From Lyophyllum atratum (lineage: Eukaryota; Basidiomycota; Agaricomycetes; Agaricales; Lyophyllaceae), in contig JACGCN010000012.1 of NCBI GenBank assembly GCA_014905825.1, forward strand, positions 1,488,001 through 1,552,000: a stretch of 64,000 nt of DNA. The letters are read 5' to 3'. Position 1 is the stretch's first letter; every line of letters starts with the position of its first letter. The position numbers and the translations under genes are program-made. Shown in pieces: positions 9,819-21,061 of the stretch. The notes below the pieces were generated by a model. The model did not search any database. It saw only the letters and a list, made by a program, of their open reading frames with translations, and had not been told where the DNA came from.

Positions 9819-11824
9819 AGAGGTATGTTACCTGAGTTCGGGGTCGGGGCGCTTTGAGCGGGGCCGTCGAGGGCCATGGTCACGTCTGATTCTTCCCCGA
9901 GCCCCATGTACCGGTTGGCGGTTTCTTCTGCGTTGTCGTCGGCTGGCGCCTTCTTCTTGCGCTCTTTCTTCTTCTCCCCTTGTCCCTTCCTGGGTTGGAC
10001 GACCCCCCACCCCGTCTCGAAGCCATCTTCCTCTCCTTCTCCTCCCCCTCTTCCCCCGTCCTCCCTCGTGTCCATCTCCACCTCCCCTCCCCTCCCTCCA
10101 CTACCTGCCTCCACTCCCATGGGCACATCCCCCTCCATCGTCCCACTCCTATCCTCCGCTGCTTTCACGCTTTCCTGCTGGGCTGTCGACTTGGGTTTGG
10201 TCGTTTTGCGTCTGGGGGGGCGGGTCGTTCCTCCGCCAGTCGTAGTTTTCTTGGCGTCTTTGTCGCTAGACGTTCCTGCTGCTCGTGCGCATTCTGGGCA
10301 TCTGCGATCGGTGGCGGGGTGTTCACCACTGCAGTTCGCGCATTTGAGGGTCGTCGAGGTGGTGGGAAGGTGATCCTTCTCTGCGTGGTTGCCTGCGCAG
10401 ATTCGGCATTTGACTTGGGCGTGGCACCGTCTGACGTGGTGGCCGAGTCCCCAACAGTTGCTGCACTGCAGCACTGGTGGTCGGTCCGCATGCTGGACGA
10501 CTTCGCAGAATCGTGCGTACGCGGCGATCCTCTTGGTCGCCAGTAGCGCGTTGGCGTCATCCTCCGACATGAACTCGAGGACTACGGAGGAGTAGTCCTG
10601 GTCCTGGAGAGCAGCCTCGGCCTTCATCCATTTCGGAGGTCCTAGCGGGTTTACCTTGCCTATAATCGGGTTGTTGAGCGCGAGCTCTTCAGCGATTTCC
10701 TCGGGAGTGTGGACCCGTCCGTAGTCACGTCCTGTCCAGATGCCATTAATCCTGACTTTGTACCGTTTGTCGTCGGTGAGCAGCTCGATCGTGTTGGGCG
10801 GCGCGTCGGCTGGGGTAAGGATGTCAATGAATTTATCCGCGTGTGTCTTCAACTCGGCGCCGGTTTGGTCTTCGCGCAACATGAGGATGAGGTTCGAGCG
10901 GTGGTTATAGCGGGCGGAGGCGACCCGAAGGTGCTTCGAACTGTTGTGCATGGCGAGGCGGTCATTGATGTGGGTGACGGCCTGCCTTTCCGACAGGCGG
11001 TTCTGGGCGAGGGAACCGTCGCGGGATATGGCGATTAGGCGAGCGGGGTGGTGTGAGTCGAGTGGGGTTTTGGGCATGGTTGGGCGGCTGGCGGTAGGGA
11101 CTGGGGGGGCTCTGCTCGGGACTTTGGCAGGCTTGTATACTGGTCCTGTGGCTTGGACTGTCTTTGCTCCTTTGGGATCGCTGGGTGTGCTGTTGCTGTT
11201 CGACGCGGTTACAGGTTTCGGTTTTGCTGCTAGTTGCTCGGTCAATGATTTCACGGCTTTGGAGAGATCGTCCAGGACTTTCATAGTCCTTCCGTCGTCC
11301 TGTAAGTTATTGGCAGAGTCAGCCACTTTGCCGGAAGGGGACTTCGTACCTGATTCCGCGAGCAACGCGGGATGGAACTTTGCCGTGATGGCGTATGCCA
11401 AATGCAGGGTCGTGTCTTGCCAATTGTGGTGGTCCGAAAACTGGTGCAGGCTGTTCACCACCAGCTCGAGTTGAGCCGCGACGAATGATTCGTTTAGGGT
11501 GGCTGGCGCTGGTTGGACGTGTTGGGCGTGTTGGGCAGGTGCGTACATGTCTTCATCTTCATCGCTGTCTTCACCATCGGTCATCGTGACGTCGGGTTCA
11601 AAAGTCCCCTTTTGGAGGAGATGCAGGGGTGCGATCTGTCCTTCAGGGCGGGGTCCAGATCTGAGACGATTGGTGGGTGTTTGTGGGGAGGGGTCGGCGT
11701 GTAGTTTGCGTTTCCCGGTGCTTTTCCGTGGTGTGCGGGAGAAGCGGACACGTTCTAGGGCGCGCTGGGCGTCCTCAGGGTTGGGTGGTTTTTTACGGAT
11801 TGTATTTACGCTCGAACTCTGCAT
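9815..11824 (-). CDS. LINE ORF1: zinc-knuckle nucleic-acid-binding protein
   Basis: 669 residues from the ATG at 11824. The N-terminal third is basic and low complexity, with an acidic patch (DGEDSDEDED, about 83-92). The middle contains a predicted alpha/beta region (about 290-450) of the kind that precedes the knuckles in ORF1 proteins. Three cysteine knuckles follow: C454-C457-H462-C467, C473-C476-H480-H485 and C495-C498-H502-C509. The C-terminal tail is Lys/Arg/Glu/Gly-rich. The protein is expected to bind element RNA and form the ribonucleoprotein with ORF2. The stop codon TGA shares ATGA with the start of ORF2. The reading frame is intact. Confidence 0.93.
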   Translation of the reverse strand: MQSSSVNTIRKKPPNPEDAQRALERVRFSRTPRKSTGKRKLHADPSPQTPTNRLRSGPRPEGQIAPLHLLQKGTFEPDVTMTDGEDSDEDEDMYAPAQHAQHVQPAPATLNESFVAAQLELVVNSLHQFSDHHNWQDTTLHLAYAITAKFHPALLAESGTKSPSGKVADSANNLQDDGRTMKVLDDLSKAVKSLTEQLAAKPKPVTASNSNSTPSDPKGAKTVQATGPVYKPAKVPSRAPPVPTASRPTMPKTPLDSHHPARLIAISRDGSLAQNRLSERQAVTHINDRLAMHNSSKHLRVASARYNHRSNLILMLREDQTGAELKTHADKFIDILTPADAPPNTIELLTDDKRYKVRINGIWTGRDYGRVHTPEEIAEELALNNPIIGKVNPLGPPKWMKAEAALQDQDYSSVVLEFMSEDDANALLATKRIAAYARFCEVVQHADRPPVLQCSNCWGLGHHVRRCHAQVKCRICAGNHAEKDHLPTTSTTLKCANCSGEHPATDRRCPECARAAGTSSDKDAKKTTTGGGTTRPPRRKTTKPKSTAQQESVKAAEDRSGTMEGDVPMGVEAGSGGRGGEVEMDTREDGGRGGGEGEEDGFETGWGVVQPRKGQGEKKKERKKKAPADDNAEETANRYMGLGEESDVTMALDGPAQSAPTPNSGNIPL

Positions 11825-11908
11825 TTTGTCTACAGGAGAAGTGTCCTACACCACCCACTGAGCGTGGGAATTTTGCTAGTGGTGGTGGTACCGGATCAAG
11901 GAGCGTTG

Positions 11909-11923
11909 TGTGTTGCCTTGAGA
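11909..11923. repeat. Target-site duplication, copy 2 (LINE 5' side)
   Basis: Identical 15-mer to 5180-5194. It fixes the 5' end of the LINE at 11908, so the element is not 5'-truncated. Confidence 0.93.
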
Positions 11924-12491
11924 GCACGGGTTCCGATGACAGCGATCACCGCATCTCTCCCAACTTGGTCTCGATATCCTCCCCCGTCCTCCGGACTCAA
12001 GTCGGTGAATGCCACAACTTATTGTTTGCGCGCCATCATCCCTCAGTCACCTTGAAACGCATACCATTACATTGCGGCCTTGCCCTTCCCTTTTGAATAC
12101 CGAGTACCCCCTCCGCCACCACGGCGAGGGCAGACCGCGTACGTTACTGTACAGATCTTTGACAGGTATTCATTTCAGCCTCTTATATTCATTCCTAGGG
12201 GCGATCGACACATCTCATCGCGAATTTGGAGGGATTGCGGCTTTTGCTTGACATGAGTTCCCATATTCACATCTAGGGTACGTGAAGGATGGGATTGAGA
12301 GACCATGATTGCTGATGATGAGCTCTATGTCGTAGATTTTGACGCGCAAATTTTGCCTTGGCAGGGGACAACGGGCTGCTTCCGGGCAAGTCATCCCGCA
12401 ACTTTGTGTGGCATCGCACCGAACTCTAGTCACGCATGTCATGGAGGCCCCTTTCGGTCTCGAACGGGAGCATGGGTCGAACAGCATCTAC
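11924..12491. other. Intergenic, upstream of the secreted-protein gene
   Basis: No coding exon or repeat was recognised between the LINE and the promoter of the next gene. Confidence 0.5.
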
Positions 12492-12499
12492 CATATATA
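12492..12499 (+). promoter_or_regulatory. TATA box of the ricin-B-like gene
   Basis: CATATATA lies about 90 bp upstream of the ATG at 12586, at a plausible distance for a basidiomycete core promoter with a short 5' UTR. Confidence 0.5.
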
Positions 12500-12585
12500 G
12501 GGGTCGTATAAGAATCGACGACCACCAAGTCCTTGTGCGTACTTCTCTCCCCCTCCTCGTCACCTATATACAAACATTCGGAAAC

Positions 12586-13311
12586 ATGCACTGCGCCCTC
12601 TTCCTCGCCACTCTTGCTGCGTTCTCTACGCTCGTTGGGGCTTCTCCCTTGGAAGCTCGCCAACCGGGATGCCACCCTAATTTCGAGGGCGTCGGCGTAT
12701 CCGTCGTTTGGGACCAGTCGCCTTTCGCCATTCGCGAATTCGTACCTGGTGATGTCGGTGCCAACATTACCACCACCATCAACGAGTTCCAACAAACTGC
12801 GGAGTTCCGCTTTGAACAAACCGGCGCTTTCCCCGCCCGCTACATCGCGAAGTGAGTCGCTTGTTCACGCTTGTTCACCCTAGCACTGCCCACTAACCTC
12901 GTAATCAATCTCAATCTCCTCTTATAGGAAGCTCGGAGTTCCTGCTAACAATATGGTCATTGGAAGTGGGACCAGTGTTACCAACAACCAATTCCTGAAC
13001 ATCGAATACTACAATTCGAATGACCCGTTAGTGCATACCTCTCTCCCCGCGCTTCATGTTCTCGCTAACCCGTTTGACCCTTTTCAAGGACCCAAGTTTG
13101 GGATGTCACCTGCGACGTCTGTGGAACTAACGCCTGGTCCTTACACGGCATGTTCGCCAGCGGCTGCACCATCAAGTCCTCGAACCTTGGCCTCTGTGCC
13201 CAAGTCGTTACCAGCGTTCCTCGTGCACATACGGCCCCGTCTTTCTTGCTGCAGCTGGTCAGCTGTAACGGTGCGGCCCCAAACCAGAAATATCAGTTCT
13301 GGATGGCCTAG
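12586..13311 (+). CDS. Secreted ricin-B-like (beta-trefoil) protein, 195 aa
   Basis: Three exons: 12586-12851, 12928-13026 and 13089-13311 (stop TAG 13309-13311). Both introns are GT..AG (76 and 62 nt) and keep phase, giving 195 residues. The N terminus is a signal peptide (MHCALFLATLAAFSTLVGAS), so the product should be secreted. The mature part begins with a CHPNFEGVGVSVVW motif and contains FEQTG, QVWDVTCDVC, GCTIKSS, GLCAQV and an NQKYQFW terminus. These fit the QxW/Q-x-F repeats of ricin-B-type carbohydrate-binding folds common in agaricomycete secretomes. The expected role is binding glycans outside the cell; the ligand is unknown. No catalytic domain is attached. Confidence 0.85.
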
Positions 13312-14599
13312 GACTCCGTCGGTACACTTGTCGGGCGGTTTGAGGGTTTCTTCAGATGGACGCATGACATACACGCATGTTAGGTTTCGCACATATGGAC
13401 GATTGATTTTTGATATTTTGGGACATTTTGATAGCATCGATACATGAAAAAGGACTTCACAAAGAGTGTATATAGACAATCTTATCATTGTGACGGTGGG
13501 TGTGCGAATGAAGTTGGCGCGTTTCGCCATCTTCTTTCCATACGATTACATAGGCTACAGTGGTTCGCTGCTTGGGTATGTCTTAAGCTCTGATTTTTCT
13601 CGCTCTCCTCATCATTCGTTTCTTATCGATTCAAGCCACGAACACGATGACAGCAGAATGCTCCTGTGCATATGGTTACTAGACTTCCGAAACTTTCTTC
13701 ATCCTTCAGCTTTGAACCTACGCGACAAGAAAATTGCCTCCGAAAGTCACCAGGGGAAATCTGGGATCCGTTCCGTAATACAAGACGCCATCGATGACCT
13801 ATCAGTATAAGGATAGCAGGTCAACCGGGGTCCGGGTCCTCGAGTGGCTGTGTATCACGTGCAGTCGTGGGTGTGATCCCACTGCCCGCTGTCCTCCGCT
13901 GTCAGTGTCACTTGTCCACCGATGCATGCTTCGACTTGCACTTTAACTATGCACTAGACGGTGAATATTGATGCTGACGAGGTCCCCGGGTAGCACATCC
14001 ATTAAAGTACGTCTCGCAGTGTTGCATGGTGACGAAGACGAGCAGCTGTATTTTTTGAACTCACAACTTGCTCACGAGTCATAACAGAGGCACCCTTGTT
14101 CAACGCTCATGGATCCGTAATCATCGATAGGCTTGTCGACGCGCTTAAACACGCAAGGATGCATGGACCTTAACTTATGGACGACCAGTGTCCTGACCAG
14201 GTAGCTTCAGGTCTATCTGATCTGAGAACGACGAATACAGTCTCGCGTGATATTTCTGTCAATTCCTTGATCGAAACTTGTCATTTCCACGCCGTTAACT
14301 ATCGAGGTCCTAATCAAGTGCTGATCCTGAACAGTGAGATTCTGTTCTTACTCTTTTGGCCCTCTTCTCATTCGACATCTGTTTATATGCCATATGGCCG
14401 TCCTCGTCAGTAATCGAGGCACGTAGACTTGGCAGGCTCGTCTGCCATAATGCAGCGTGGTACTCCTTCCCAAGTCTTCATGAAGGCAAGGATTTTGCCT
14501 ATATCAGCATGGAATGCTTGGTGTCGATCTATCGAGTCTCTCCGCTTGTGCAGTAGCTCAGTGGCCATCTAACGGGTGTCGTACTATCATCAGCCCAGC
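13312..14599. other. Intergenic, nothing recognised
   Basis: Only short open frames without splice support are present. The segment is A+T-richer than the flanking genes. Confidence 0.5.
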
Positions 14600-16805
14600 A
14601 TGATGTTCACCGCCTTCATATCGCCTATTTTACTGCTCCTACCCTCCGTTGTAGATGCAGCCCGCCCTGTGGGCCATCGCGGCCACAACGACTGGAACAA
14701 ACCTTGTTTCGATGGTGAATGTTTTTACGATCTCCCGGACGCCGATAGACGAGGCACCGGATCCTTGAAACTAGTGAGTCTCGATTGTCCTTCTTTCTTT
14801 GTAGTATTACTGATTCGACTCCGATATACAGTGGGGATCCCCGAACGCGATTTCAGACATCACTGCCGCTGCTGGCTGGACTATCATCGGCTGTTCTCCA
14901 GACGCCCTCGTCCAAGATATACGCATCGTTTGTAACAGTGATGAAGCTGAATTTCGCTGCAATCATTTATATCGTTCCATTGGTGCTGCCGGGAAATTGG
15001 TTCGCCTTCCGGAGGAGGTATGCTATCGACTGAACTTCATGACCTTCGATTTCTGACACGTCAATAACAGTGCGGCAAGAGTGCATTTGCCCGTGTAGCT
15101 AGAGCTTGGGTGCCGAAGGACCAATCTATTCCGAGTGATATCGCGCAACGCATCGCGCGTCGCGCGGGCGTGCAGCCTCTTGTCATGGCGCTCACACTCG
15201 ACACTAACTTTGCCGCGATCGACCCTGCAATGTGAGCATTTCCCTCCTCTACCAACATATCCGGAATCGCATTCTCTTGCTAATACGCCAATACCTTTCG
15301 TTTTTAGCACTGGAGTAGTTTCTATCGCGATTACAGGATCGACCATTCCCGGTGCAGAAGGAAATTTGACAGTAACGCCACCGACTGCGACAGGTCTCCG
15401 CAGAGGTCTTTTCTCTTGGATTAAGGACGCCTGGGACAGTAAGCTCTCTCTTCCTGATTAAGAGATATAAAGTAACCAACGTCGATTTCAAAGAGTTCAA
15501 TAACTTCGACAAATCCATCACCGAGAATCTTCCGCCCCTCCATATTGCGAAGACCTTCCCCATCTTCTCTCAATCAATCTCCTGCCCAGGTCCACCAGCG
15601 TTCGACGCCTCCATCAAAACAGATATAAACGTGAATGCCCATGCCGTAGTCTCTCTTGGCGTAGCGGCAGTCGGGACCATCGTTCCCCCTGAGTTGACTG
15701 AGTTTGGCGCCTTCGTGGGATTGGACGCGCAGCTGCAAGCTACCCTTGCGCTCGTCGGCAATATTGCAGGTAGGGCGGATAGTGCCGAGCTCACCCTCTT
15801 TCAGACCGGCCTCCCAGGTCTGGATTTCCCTGGGTGAGCATCTCTCATCGTTTCTGACATTCTTCTCGGAATTGACAAATTGTATATACATAGAATCCTC
15901 ACCATTGGGCCGACCTTCAAGATCATCGGCCAAGCAACAGCTAACGTCGACATCGGCGTTGACATGAGGGCTGATCTCTCCTATACCATCTCCGGGGCGA
16001 AGATTCTCTTCCCTCCCATCCCCGACACAGCTTCCACAGGCATCTTTATCCCTGGCACCGCACGTGTGTAAACTTTCGATGCATATGCCAACTGATGAGT
16101 CACGTCTGATACACCGTTCATCAGCCCTGAAGCTCTCTGTGAGCGGTAACCTCGCCTCCACTGCCTCCGCCTTCGCGCACATTAAGCCCCGCATTGACCT
16201 CGGCATCAGCGCGCTCGGCGGCATCGCCGAGGCGACCGCCTTCGTCAACCTCGACGCCAGCGCCTCCGTCAACATGAATCTCAACGCTGATGGCAATGCG
16301 GGAGGTACCATCGACACCCCGACCGGTGACACGAGTGGCGGCGCGAGTGCCAGTGTGACCGGATGCATTAGGGCGGATGCAGGTCTGCATGCGAACGTTG
16401 GGGCTGATGCGTCGTTTTTCGCTCTGTTTGATAAGTCGACGGTGGTCTCCTTGTTCGCGGAAGACTGGGAGGTGTTCCAGGTATGTCACGAGCTCTGTCT
16501 TGTTCGAATTCGTACCCGGTCCTCACTCACTGCTGGCGCAGGAATGCTTCGCTGCTCAAACCCAATCTGGGAACATCGCCATCGCTGGATCGGTGCGGGC
16601 ACCGTTGACGCCGATATTCAGTCGGACCCTCGCGCCAGTATTAACACCACCGGTGACACCGGTGGTTACTTTCCCTCTGCTGGCGCCGCGACCTACCCGA
16701 ACTGTACTCACGCCACTGCCAAGAAGTTTGGCCAAAGAAAGTCGTGATTTATCGTTTGCGTGCCCATCCTGGGATGATGATGCGCCAATGGTTCCCGTGG
16801 TGTAA
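14600..16805 (+). CDS. Secreted protein of unknown function, 593 aa (basidiomycete family, DUF7223-like)
   Basis: Eight exons: 14600-14773, 14832-15017, 15071-15231, 15308-15438, 15494-15833, 15894-16063, 16125-16480 and 16542-16805. All junctions are GT..AG and in phase, giving 593 residues. The start at 14600 is chosen because it opens directly into a signal peptide (MMFTAFISPILLLLPSVVDA); an upstream in-frame ATG at 14576 is possible. A Cys-containing region (GWTIIGCSPDALVQDIR, PEECGKSAFARV) comes first. A long beta-rich, Gly/Ala-rich region follows (FNNFDKSITENLPPL, PGLDFPGILTIGPTF, LGISALGGIAEATAF). A Pro/Thr-rich C terminus ends the protein. It closely resembles a widespread agaricomycete family that I recall being labelled DUF7223; the function is not known. 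Confidence 0.85.
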
Positions 16806-18960
16806 GCCTTACTCGATATGTTAGTCATTCATCTGGTGCGGTACTCGGGTTGTACTTGTATTTTCGTAACCTGTCTATAGCGTTGACTGGAAATGTGCAA
16901 GAGGGTAGATCCCTGCTACGAGCAGGTCAGATAGCAGCTTCCGTCCTTGAGTAACTGCTGCGGTGCTGGCCAGGTTCCGAAGATTCGAGATGACCGGGGT
17001 TTCCTGGCGGTGGAAGATCCAAGTCGGCACTTGATAAGTTTTATCACATATACCAACTATTCACCCATAGCAGGTGCAGAATGCTCTCTGATAGAGTTTG
17101 GAGAGGCCTTTTTGACCGCCCAGGATGGGTGTTTCTGCGTTAAAACACCAGGTGAGCATGTAGGGCATCACTCAAAATATATTGCAACACTCTAAGAGTG
17201 CTCAAAAATTTCTAGTAAGTCAGAGAGGGGTAGGGGGAGGGTGTGCCGACCTTGTTAGAGTTTGGAGAGGCCTTTTTGACCACCCAGGATGGGTCTTTCT
17301 GTGTTAAAACACCAGGTAAGCATGTAAGGCATCATGTAAAATATATTGCAGTCTTCTGAGAGGGGTCAAAAACTGTTAGTGAGTCACACCAAGGTAAGGG
17401 GATGCAGTTTACCGGAATATGTTGTCCCCAAAAAGTAAGAGGAAGTGAGTGACATCAATTCACATCACGTTGGGGGTATACTACTGCATCAGAGAACTCT
17501 TAACTACGGGAATTTCAGATCTTAGAACATGTCTCTCACTTAAAACTGAGGTCATTCCGCATGAGAGATAGCCATCATGCAAAATAGCGAATCGCGTTTC
17601 AACGCGTCGAGCGCGTTGCGTACAAGTATTTACGCGCTCCAACAGCAAGGTTGAGACCACGATTGTATAGCTTCCACATATGCTGTGTTTCTAATTTCTA
17701 CATGTATAGGGTCCTAAATGTACATAGAAGCGGATAGTACATAGCCCAGAGCTTAGTGGTTGACCCCCCGGATGTTATACAGGCATTCGTGCCAACATCG
17801 ACGCGTTGTTTACAAGTATTGACAGCTCGAGTGAGATGACAGGAAGTTGAAGTCAAGTTGAAGTAGGTATTGGAACACAAATTAGTTACGGTTGTGTGTA
17901 TCCTTAGGGATTTATCATTCCATACTATTTTATCTCATTTAGCAGCGCGAGAGACATATGCGAGGGGTCTACCCTCTCTGGGTTGCGATTATCTCACGGC
18001 GGTCACGTGCACGGCTCACATGCCGGATGTCCAAGAATGTCAAGTCTTTTGGCTATGTAAGACCTCGTTCGATAACACTCCCCGATTCTGGTGGTCAGCC
18101 GAGCAAGCAAGGGAATACTGAACGGTGACGGTTGACCTCGTACTCCATCGCTATCGCTGTCAACACGTTTCAGGCCCTGCGTGACGCGCATTTTTCACGT
18201 GGCGGACACCTGCACCAAGTTAGCACCTATCCAAGATTTGGCACTCTCAGACGCAATCCACGGTGATTGACTTCCCTCGCGTCAGCAAAGTAGAGGTTTC
18301 GGCTGCAGTGATTCAATGCGAAGGTGTGTACTCCGACAGTACAATTGCCTTCAGATATATTGTGTTTGGTAGGCAGGCTCCGACATGATCAGTGAAGGGG
18401 AGGCAAGAGCTCAGGCGATAGTTGCGGTAAGCTCGGGTAAGTGGCAGGAATTGGCCGGTGCATAGCTTGGTCCCACTAATACAATGATCCTTCAAGACAT
18501 ACATAATTTGAGCCGCGCTTCAAACACGAGTCCAAAAGCATGACTATCAATAACTTACATGGGCTTTGAGCCAGTTTTGTAACATACTAACATGTCGTTG
18601 ACCAACACGCTGCGGTAGGCGGTGGACAAAACATGAATTATTTCAGCGGACCGGCGGGAATTCTGTCTCACTTTTACATAAAGGCAAGCCTCGTGTCATT
18701 TTTCATCACATACACGCAGCGTACATGCTAAGCACCGGAAGCGAACGGAAGGCACGAGTATTCTACTTACCCCCTGAAGATGCCTCCACTTGATCACAGC
18801 ACCCTCCTTCCTCTAACAACCTGAACAGCGCCGACGGGCGAGGTTGTCGAGGCTTGATATATAACCTCGTCAGCCGGGAGTTTCAAAGTTGATTGAGACG
18901 TGCCTCCCTTCTTGCATCTTCGGATAGTTTGACGCGCCATTGGAATATATATACGTCCAG
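16806..18960. other. Intergenic with a tandem duplication at 17092-17410
   Basis: Apart from the duplicated unit listed separately, there are only short frames. A degenerate pair of CGCGTTG..TACAAGTATT motifs lies near 17605 and 17805. Confidence 0.5.
17092..17410. repeat. Tandem duplication of a unit of about 164 bp
   Basis: Two head-to-tail copies start at 17092 and 17256, both beginning TAGAGTTTGGAGAGGCCTTT. They are roughly 85% alike by eye over the first 120 bp. One reading frame is conserved between the copies over about 33 codons (EFGEAFLT.QDG.FCVKTPG) and ends in a stop in each. No transposon termini were recognised. Confidence 0.75.
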
Positions 18961-21061
18961 ATGTCGCACAACATTCCGGTACCACCATCGACAGTGCGCC
19001 TAATTTCATTTTTCTGTCCTACCAAATGCGTTAATCCTTGTTTCTGGCAGCGAACGGAAGCGCACATCCCTCGGGGTTTTCAAACTTCTTTCTTCAATGC
19101 GCTAGTCGCGACAGCCCTGTTTCGATGCTGGCATATCCTCCTTTTCTTCGCCGCATGGGCCACCCTTATTTCCGTTCTCAATGCACAAGGCCATGAGTTG
19201 TTTATAGAGCCCACACTCCTGACAGTGTATGTGGCACGACCTTCGGCTTGGTGCTAATGGACTGACTGATAGGTCTTTCGCAGAGCTGGTACGGTCTTGG
19301 GTTTCGTGATATCATACAGGACAACCGCGTCGTTCGAGCGGTACAATGAGGGCAGGAGGTTGTGGTCGCAAGTGATTATAGCGAATCGCACCTTTGCGCG
19401 GACGACTTGGTTCCACATTCCTGGTACGTTCACAATTAATTTCTCAAGAAATCGACATTCAACTGAGTTACGTTTAGATCAGCCTGCAACGGTAGAAATA
19501 ACGGCGGATGAAATGGCTTCACGATCCATGATAGAAAAAAAGACCGTGATCAATCTTTTAGAAGCATATGCGATTTCCCTCAAGCATTACCTTCGGGGCG
19601 AGGAGGGCATTTACTATCAGTAAACGTCTCTCTAATCTCGCCGCTTGACTTCGATACTGAACCAGCCTTCCAGGGACCTCTACCACTTGATCAAGTTCCT
19701 TCCCCCATATGCCCTACCCGCAGGCATCCCCCCGGAATCTGACCTGAGGTCGCAAGAATTCATGAACGGAGTCGCCAGCCCCGAAAACCCCGTGCTCCCC
19801 GCGTCACCTAGTTCCAACTCCTCCCTTCACCAACGGAGCCATACTTCCTTCACCGAGCTGCTCCCTGCTCCCGTGACGTCGCCAGCCTCGAGGACAACCA
19901 CGTTCCCGAAGCGGCCGGCTCGACCGCCCCACCAGACTAAGACCACATTGTCTCAAGGCAACGAGAAATTCCTGCTGCCTGCGCGGATGCCACCGAAGTA
20001 CCACATCTTCGACCTGTTCCCATTCTCGCTGTTCGTGAAGTGGCTTACGAAACGTGGGCGGGAGATGAAGGGCATGAAGGCTGCGAAACTCAGGGCAAAG
20101 ATGCGCCAGAACGCGGTGACGCATAATTTGCCGCTGGAGATATCACTGTACCTGGTGCGTATCTATTTGTGAATAACTTCTCCGATGGGGTGCTGCTGAG
20201 AAAATGGACAGAGCTCGTACATTGCCGCGTTGCAGAATAGGAAGCAGGCTGATGCGCAGACAATCAGTGTGTTGGGTCTGATTTATTTTGCAACGCACCG
20301 ACTAATGTATCTTCGTGTAGATGCACTCCTGCAGTCTCTGAATCTGCTTGTGGACGCGCTCGCTGGTCTGGAACGCATCCTCACGAACCCGATCCCCTTC
20401 TCGTGAGCATGCCCGATTGTCTCATGCTTCCCATGCTAACTGCCACCGTGAAAAGGTACTCTATCCATCTCTGGGTAGTCACTGACATCTACTGCTTCAT
20501 CTTGGTACGACCTCACACTTGATACATCACGCTACGTCAACTGACCATCATTTTGGTTCGTAAAGCCATTACAAATTTGGGATTCCCTGAGATGGCTAAC
20601 AATTCCTGGGACTGTGATTCTTGTAAGCCGGCGTTACTCTCTACCACAGTGACTCTTTGACTGACGAGGTCCTAGTCGTTCATGTTTTTCGGGTTCTTGG
20701 TCGCTGGTGAAGAAATCGAAAGTGAACCTTCGTCTTCGTCCATTCTGGATCAATAACTGACGTCCCCATAGATCCTTTCGAATACGACAAAAATGATCTG
20801 GTATGCCGCTCGATAATCGGCTCGTCTGTGATACACTGACAGTTCTATTACTATTAGAATCTCGACCATTTCACGCACAACATCATCCGTAAAGAATTGC
20901 AGGCCATCACATCAGCCCCTGCTCCTGATCCCGCCAACTGGGTGTTCACTGCGGAGAACGACCTTCTTTTCTCCGGTTCCTCTGGTGGCGAATGTGTTTC
21001 CCCGCTCGAGTGGATGAAGAGAGGTCATGTAGAGATGCAGAAGACTATGAACAACGTCTGA
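18961..21061 (+). CDS. Bestrophin-like (UPF0187 family) membrane anion channel, 516 aa
   Basis: Eleven exons: 18961-19226, 19284-19423, 19478-19619, 19674-20154, 20212-20266, 20321-20402, 20456-20504, 20566-20622, 20676-20721, 20772-20800 and 20858-21061. All introns are GT..AG of 48-61 nt and the joined frame gives 516 residues. Family hallmarks are clear: hydrophobic segment FRCWHILLFFAAWATLISVL, then GTVLGFVISYRTTASFERYN and EGRRLWSQ (about 91-117), LPPYALPAG, a second membrane block (SYSIHLWVVTDIYCFIL, WDSLRWLTIPGTVILSFMF), and the acidic gate-region motif GEEIENPFEYDKNDL (about 435-449). Fungal members are putative chloride/anion channels. An extra Ser/Pro-rich insert (about 190-290) is typical of basidiomycete forms. 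The frame is intact. Confidence 0.93.

Larger units (their letters stand above)
5195..11908 (-). mobile_element. Full-length non-LTR retrotransposon (LINE, probably Tad1-like)
   Basis: The 6714-bp insertion is bounded by a perfect 15-bp target-site duplication. On the minus strand the order is: 5' UTR of 84 nt (11825-11908), ORF1 (nucleic-acid-binding, zinc knuckles), ORF2 (endonuclease, reverse transcriptase, RNase H, CCHC), a 3' UTR of about 424 nt, and a short (TCA)3 tail in place of poly(A). Both ORFs are uninterrupted, so the copy looks young and possibly competent. RNase H plus an ORF1 with CCHC knuckles fits the fungal Tad1 group; the clade is inferred, not tested by phylogeny. Confidence 0.93.

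Noticed and set aside
18940..18960. TATA box at GGAATATATATACG just before the channel gene ATG
   Set aside because: Only about 10-15 bp from the ATG; a start 30 bp downstream would fall inside the coding exon, and no other Met is suitable.
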